From: Bacillota bacterium
GTDB taxonomy: Bacteria > Bacillota > UBA4882 > UBA8346
Assembly (NCBI GenBank): GCA_023436305.1
Contig: JAEZJQ010000085.1
Span: 1 to 8,974 of the forward strand
Reading direction: 5' to 3'
Length of the DNA stretch: 8,974 bases
Positions 5,766 to 8,974 of this stretch are shown in pieces; position 1 is the first letter of the stretch, and each line of letters begins with the position of its first letter. The translations under genes were made by a program, and so were the position numbers. A model generated the notes under the pieces. It had not been told where the DNA came from. It did not search any database and saw only the letters and a program-made list of their open reading frames with translations.

Positions 5766-6833
5766 ATGGCAACCGGCAAAAATCATATAAAAGTTCATGT
5801 AGTTTCAGAAACCCCCTTTTTAATGAAGGGCCAGGGAGTCCACACGGCTTTTGTAGATTGCGTTAATTTGTTGAAAAATGTTGATGATGTGGAGGTTGTA
5901 GTCAATGATGAAGGATGGGGCGACCTGATGCACTCTCATACCTATGGCCCTTACTATTTTTGGAAAGGCCGCCGGTATGCCGGACGGCGAGTTTATACCG
6001 TTCATGTCATTCCGGATTCCATTAAGGGATCATTGCCTGCGGCTAAATTTTTCATGCCGTTTGTGCGTTGGTATTTTCGGAAGGTTTATTCTTACGCCGA
6101 TATTTGTATTGCCATTTCACCGAATGTAGAGGCGGCCATCAAAGATCTACAAGCGGACACCAAGGTGGTTCGTATCTTTAATCCATTGCCGGTGGACACA
6201 TTCAAACCCACACCGGAGCGCCGGGCTGCCGGACGCAAATTGCTGGGATTGCCCGACGATGCTTTTGTGGTGTTGGGAGTCGGCCAGATTCAAGGAAGAA
6301 AGGGCGTCGAAACCTTCCTGGAAGTGAGCCGCGCCTTTCCGGAGTTAACCTTTGTTTGGGCCGGCGGACGGCCTTTTGGACTGATGACCGAGGGGATTGT
6401 CCGGTTAAATCAGCTTATGGCTGAAGCCGGAGAAAATGTAAAATTTCCGGGTATGTTTGAACTGGAGGACATGCCCCTCATTTATAATGCGGCGGATCTA
6501 TTTTTGTTTCCCAGTTTCCAGGAAAATTGTCCCTTGGCGCCTCTGGAAGCCGCTGCCGCCGGATTGCCGGTGGTGTACCGCGATCTCAAGGACTATACCG
6601 AATTATATCAGGCGCCGTATTTAAAAGCGAAGGATACCGCCGATTTTATTCAGATCACCAAACGCTTGTCCACGGATGCCACCTTCCGGGAGCAGGCTAA
6701 ACAAATATCCTCCGCGCTTTTGCGGCAATTTGAAAAGGAAACCATTAAGCAACAACTGATTTCGCTCTACCAAGAGATTCTAAACGACTCTAAACGGACG
6801 ATGGACCCACCTGCTCAATCCCCGGTGGCTTGA
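5766..6833 (+). CDS. GT4-type (GT-B fold) glycosyltransferase
   Basis: The 355-residue product has the two-domain GT-B layout. The N-terminal acceptor domain (about 1-160) includes KGQGVHTAF (21-29), MHSHTYGPYYFW (55-66) and a YTVHVIPDSIKGSLP stretch (77-91). The C-terminal nucleotide-sugar domain shows GVGQIQGRKG (171-180), which supplies the Arg/Lys that contacts donor phosphates, and the GT4 signature E-x7-E at E253 and E261 in ENCPLAPLEAAAAGLPVV. The acceptor-domain motifs recall Gram-positive glycolipid synthases that glycosylate diacylglycerol, but that assignment is only a guess. It probably acts at the inner face of the membrane, although no transmembrane helix is evident. ATG 5766 has AGGAGG (5753-5758) at 7-nt spacing. 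It is followed by a terminator at 6898-6923 and appears to stand alone. Confidence 0.9.
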   Translation: MATGKNHIKVHVVSETPFLMKGQGVHTAFVDCVNLLKNVDDVEVVVNDEGWGDLMHSHTYGPYYFWKGRRYAGRRVYTVHVIPDSIKGSLPAAKFFMPFVRWYFRKVYSYADICIAISPNVEAAIKDLQADTKVVRIFNPLPVDTFKPTPERRAAGRKLLGLPDDAFVVLGVGQIQGRKGVETFLEVSRAFPELTFVWAGGRPFGLMTEGIVRLNQLMAEAGENVKFPGMFELEDMPLIYNAADLFLFPSFQENCPLAPLEAAAAGLPVVYRDLKDYTELYQAPYLKAKDTADFIQITKRLSTDATFREQAKQISSALLRQFEKETIKQQLISLYQEILNDSKRTMDPPAQSPVA

Positions 6834-6897
6834 CTTAAACCGAAACCGGCTGGTTCTTACCGGCGAAAACAGTATTTTGAGACGAGCGTTAAATCAT

Positions 6898-6923
6898 AAA
6901 AGGAGCCCTAGCGGCTCTTTTTT
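6898..6923 (+). terminator. Intrinsic terminator after the glycosyltransferase gene
   Basis: GAGCC (6903-6907) pairs with GGCTC (6913-6917) around the loop CTAGC, followed by six T residues (6918-6923). The flanking AAAAG (6898-6902) can extend the stem against the T-tract, so the hairpin may also work on the minus strand. It lies 65 nt after the glycosyltransferase stop codon. Confidence 0.85.
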
Positions 6924-7082
6924 ATATGATTGAATGATATTGTTACATTTTAGTTTCGAAGAATAATGGAGGAAAGAGCGATAAAAGTGCATACCTCGTA
7001 TTGTCGAAAATCCAGATTTATCAATTAAATTCCAAGCTAATTCTTCCATTGGAATCATTTTAGAGTAAAACGATTATTGCAA
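6924..7082. other. AT-rich intergenic stretch, no supported gene
   Basis: Only very short frames exist here: a 20-codon frame beginning at an ATG near 6966 and a 13-codon GTG frame at 6987, whose GGAGG (6968-6972) is too distant. A 7-bp inverted repeat ATTCCAA (7029-7035)/TTGGAAT (7049-7055) has no T-tract. Nothing else can be supported. Confidence 0.45.
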
Positions 7083-7102
7083 ATTGGTTAAATAATACCA
7101 AT
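7083..7102. promoter_or_regulatory. Possible operator dyad next to a promoter
   Basis: ATTGGT (7083-7088) and ACCAAT (7097-7102) form a perfect 6-bp dyad with an 8-bp AT-only spacer. The dyad ends 5 bp upstream of the predicted -35 box at 7108. Its position and symmetry suit binding of a dimeric regulator, but no regulator gene is present in the window to support this. Confidence 0.3.
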
Positions 7103-7107
7103 CCGGC

Positions 7108-7136
7108 TTGCTGTTTGTGGAAAATGCAGGTATAAT
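7108..7136 (+). promoter_or_regulatory. Predicted sigma-70-type promoter with consensus -10
   Basis: TATAAT (7131-7136) is a perfect -10 box. TTGCTG (7108-7113) lies 17 bp upstream as a partial -35 match. The predicted transcription start is near 7143. The transcript would run through a structured leader and a terminator at 7280-7319 before reaching the secreted-protein gene at 7418. Confidence 0.55.
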
Positions 7137-7142
7137 ACAAAA

Positions 7143-7319
7143 TATCAATTCATTTTATTATCAATGAATTTCCGGAAAACATAGAAATTCATTTGAAAGT
7201 CAGAGGTTTTCAGCATTGCGAAGTTTTGCTTTTTCGAATTATGTTATCGTTAAATTTTCATCAATCAAATGGAAACATCAAACCCGGCCAAGGAATGCAG
7301 GCTGGGTTTGACTTTTTTT
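7143..7319 (+). ncRNA. Candidate structured leader RNA or small RNA ending in a terminator
   Basis: Between the promoter and the terminator lies about 175 nt with no credible ORF. AATGAATTTC (7163-7172) pairs perfectly over 10 bp with GAAATTCATT (7184-7193). Its first eight bases can alternatively pair with AATTCATT (7147-7154), so two exclusive hairpins share the middle segment. The terminator at the end then determines whether transcription reaches the downstream gene. This is the general layout of an attenuator or riboswitch leader, or of a stand-alone small RNA. I do not recognise the conserved core of any riboswitch class I know, so the class is unassigned. Confidence 0.35.
7280..7319 (+). 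terminator. Strong intrinsic terminator upstream of the secreted-protein gene
   Basis: AAACCCGGCC (7280-7289) pairs with GGCTGGGTTT (7300-7309) over 10 bp with one G-U pair and a 10-nt loop. A seven-T run (7313-7319) follows. It sits 98 nt before the ATG at 7418 and no coding gene precedes it closely, so it either ends a small RNA or acts as an attenuator. Confidence 0.8.
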
Positions 7320-7417
7320 ATTCGACATGGAACCGTTAAAATTCGACAAAACAATTCGTGTAGCTGGGAAATTAAGTTCAAATTCATATCAAAAGGGAGT
7401 TTATAGGGGGAGTCGTT

Positions 7418-8974
7418 ATGAAGATGACCGAATTGAGAAAAATGATACTGGCGTTTGTTTTAAGTTTATCAGGGATTTTATTTTTCAGTATAAATGCCCG
7501 GGCAAGTATTATGGGGCCCAATTCACGTTCAATTAACGGAAGTGGTGGTTCGCAAGTCTTTCACCTGGCTCAAAATCAAACCGTATATTATTCAATTTCC
7601 CTATATCTTTATTCGGGTGGGTATTTACGTATCAAGCAGGGGGGTACGACGATTTTAAATTATAGCGGTTCGGCTTCGGAATATCGTGAGATAGTTATAT
7701 ACAGTAATTTTCAAGGGACAATCGGTGATTATACCATTGAAGGTTATGGTGGATTTGCATCCCAAGGAAATAGTTATGGCCGGGTATCGTGTACCGTCAA
7801 CTATATGGAATCCGGAAAACTCGTTCAAGTTGTCAGTAATCCAAGTAAATTCAGTTCTAGTCCCGGATATTTTACTCCGGCAATTACAACGAATGTTAAT
7901 TACGATTGGCAATTTTTTGACAATGTAAGTTGGCCGGAATATCAATATGGTTATATGAAAATTATCGACACCACGAATAACAGTGAAGTCGTGGTGAAGG
8001 AAGGAAAAACGGGTCAGGCCGGCTTTTTTAAAGCGATGAAAGATCGGACATATAAAATTGTATGTCAAGGAGGACAGCATTCGTTTAATGGTACCGGTTA
8101 TATTGCCTATTATCCATGTCAAGTTGATCTAACCTACGACGACACCCCAACCACAATCAATATGACAACAACATCGGCCAATCAATGGCTCAAAGGCAAT
8201 AGTGACGGGAGCAGCAAGGTTGACTATAATATCACTTTTTCAGGCGACATCCAAAACTCAGTCGACCCGCTTCTGGTGAAGGTGTTTTTCGGCCCGGACG
8301 GCCAAACCGCGCCACTATATAAATCATACTCAATTGAACCTAAGAATTCAACAAATATAACGGGTTCCTGGCCGGTTCCCACCGGTGTCAACGGCCTTTA
8401 CCAGGGTTACGCCGAATTGTGGGAAAACAACGGCACCAATCTTAAACTGAAAACCAGTAATAAAATTGTTTTCAACATCGACAACACACCGCCAACCATT
8501 AATGTAACAAAATCGCCCGATCAACCCTATTACTCCAACCATAAAACTCCAACCATCGATTTCAACTTTACGGCAAGCGACGGCGGTTCGGGTCTGAAAA
8601 ATGTTATTATCTTCGTTGACGATTTCCAGCGACAGTCATATACAGGGGTTACCGCTCAAAGCGGGACCTACTCGTGGGATTTTCTCAATTTATCAGGCCA
8701 ACATACCATTACTTTTATAGCTTGTGATTCCGCTGGTTCAGGCAACCAGAGCACGCAGACTTTTACCATTGATATTGACAATACCAGCCCGGAATTTCCC
8801 GGTAATTTGCAGGTGAGCCCGGCTCCAGCGTATCAATCGTATGTCAAATCAAACACGATAACTTATAGCTGGCCGCAAGTCATCGAGGATCATTTTCAGG
8901 AATATCAAATCAAGATAGAGTCCGCGACAATGGATTATCCTCTTATTTGGACAACGGTTCGGAATTGGACTTCG
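7418..8974 (+). CDS. Secreted or surface protein with bacterial Ig-like repeats (C-terminus beyond window)
   Basis: The frame is open from ATG 7418 to the window edge, giving 519 residues of a larger protein. GGGGGAG (7406-7412) lies 5 nt before the start. Residues 1-29 form a classical signal peptide: basic start (K2, R7, K8), hydrophobic core MILAFVLSLSGILFF and an ARA|S cleavage site after residue 29. The first mature region (about 30-235) is Gly/Ser/Tyr-rich and unrecognised. From about 240 come beta-sandwich repeats joined by DNTPPT and DNTSPE linkers typical of Ig-like tandem modules (for example a domain with FNFTASDGGSGLKNVIIFVDD, then ACDSAGSGNQS). The last visible part, with SNTITYSWPQV...EYQIKI, looks like the start of an Ig or fibronectin III-like domain. 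A cell-surface or extracellular binding role is inferred; the C-terminal anchor cannot be seen. Confidence 0.85.
   Translation, partial: MKMTELRKMILAFVLSLSGILFFSINARASIMGPNSRSINGSGGSQVFHLAQNQTVYYSISLYLYSGGYLRIKQGGTTILNYSGSASEYREIVIYSNFQGTIGDYTIEGYGGFASQGNSYGRVSCTVNYMESGKLVQVVSNPSKFSSSPGYFTPAITTNVNYDWQFFDNVSWPEYQYGYMKIIDTTNNSEVVVKEGKTGQAGFFKAMKDRTYKIVCQGGQHSFNGTGYIAYYPCQVDLTYDDTPTTINMTTTSANQWLKGNSDGSSKVDYNITFSGDIQNSVDPLLVKVFFGPDGQTAPLYKSYSIEPKNSTNITGSWPVPTGVNGLYQGYAELWENNGTNLKLKTSNKIVFNIDNTPPTINVTKSPDQPYYSNHKTPTIDFNFTASDGGSGLKNVIIFVDDFQRQSYTGVTAQSGTYSWDFLNLSGQHTITFIACDSAGSGNQSTQTFTIDIDNTSPEFPGNLQVSPAPAYQSYVKSNTITYSWPQVIEDHFQEYQIKIESATMDYPLIWTTVRNWTS

Noticed and set aside
7297..7310. GCAGGCTGGGTTTG resembling the 3' part of a c-di-GMP-I riboswitch
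   Set aside because: The other conserved parts of that aptamer are missing, and these bases are fully explained as the descending arm of the terminator.
7655..8122. A 155-codon minus-strand frame inside the secreted-protein gene
   Set aside because: The plus strand has a signal peptide, a Shine-Dalgarno and a frame open for over 1.5 kb; the antisense frame shows no domain and is a composition shadow.

Overview
The window looks like a piece of an anaerobic, Gram-positive-type bacterial chromosome, probably Bacillota (Clostridia-like) or a neighbouring deep lineage. This is an inference from strong AGGAGG-type ribosome binding sites, TTG start codons with good Shine-Dalgarno spacing (2856, 4629), moderately AT-rich DNA, U-tract intrinsic terminators, and the protein types present: a radical SAM enzyme, a ferredoxin-nitroreductase fusion and a Clostridia-type degenerate rhomboid. 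No rRNA, tRNA, CRISPR array or transposase gene was seen.

Layout. 1-380 has no supported gene. It holds a pair of competing hairpins (81-147) and a 111-bp MITE-like element (212-322) with 12-bp perfect terminal inverted repeats and a TTA target duplication. 381-1181 (minus) is a rhomboid-fold membrane protein without a visible Ser/His protease dyad and with a cysteine-rich tail. 1182-1656 is a divergent intergenic region with one promoter for each direction and a possible 36-codon ORF just ahead of the next gene. 1657-2637 is a radical SAM enzyme with SPASM-like auxiliary cysteines. 2856-3836 is a DRG/OBG-type GTPase with a C-terminal TGS domain. 3944-4342 is a small DUF6941-like protein followed by an intrinsic terminator. 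4485-4589 is a short ORF with an excellent Shine-Dalgarno, in frame with the ferredoxin-nitroreductase at 4629-5552. 5766-6833 is a GT4 glycosyltransferase closed by a terminator. 6924-7417 is non-coding, with a dyad, a consensus -10 promoter, mutually exclusive hairpins and a strong terminator. 7418 to the window end is the N-terminal 519 residues of a secreted protein with Ig-like repeats.

How the genes relate. The plus-strand genes are separated by gaps of about 107 to 584 bp, and terminators separate several of them, so this is not a tight operon. No shared pathway is evident. The glycosyltransferase and the secreted protein could both serve the cell envelope, but a terminator separates them. 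The most interesting non-obvious signals are the MITE in a near-palindromic target, the promoter/switching-hairpin/terminator leader ahead of the surface protein, the short in-frame ORF ahead of the ferredoxin-nitroreductase, and the possible peptide ORF ahead of the radical SAM enzyme. None of these proves a new system from sequence alone.
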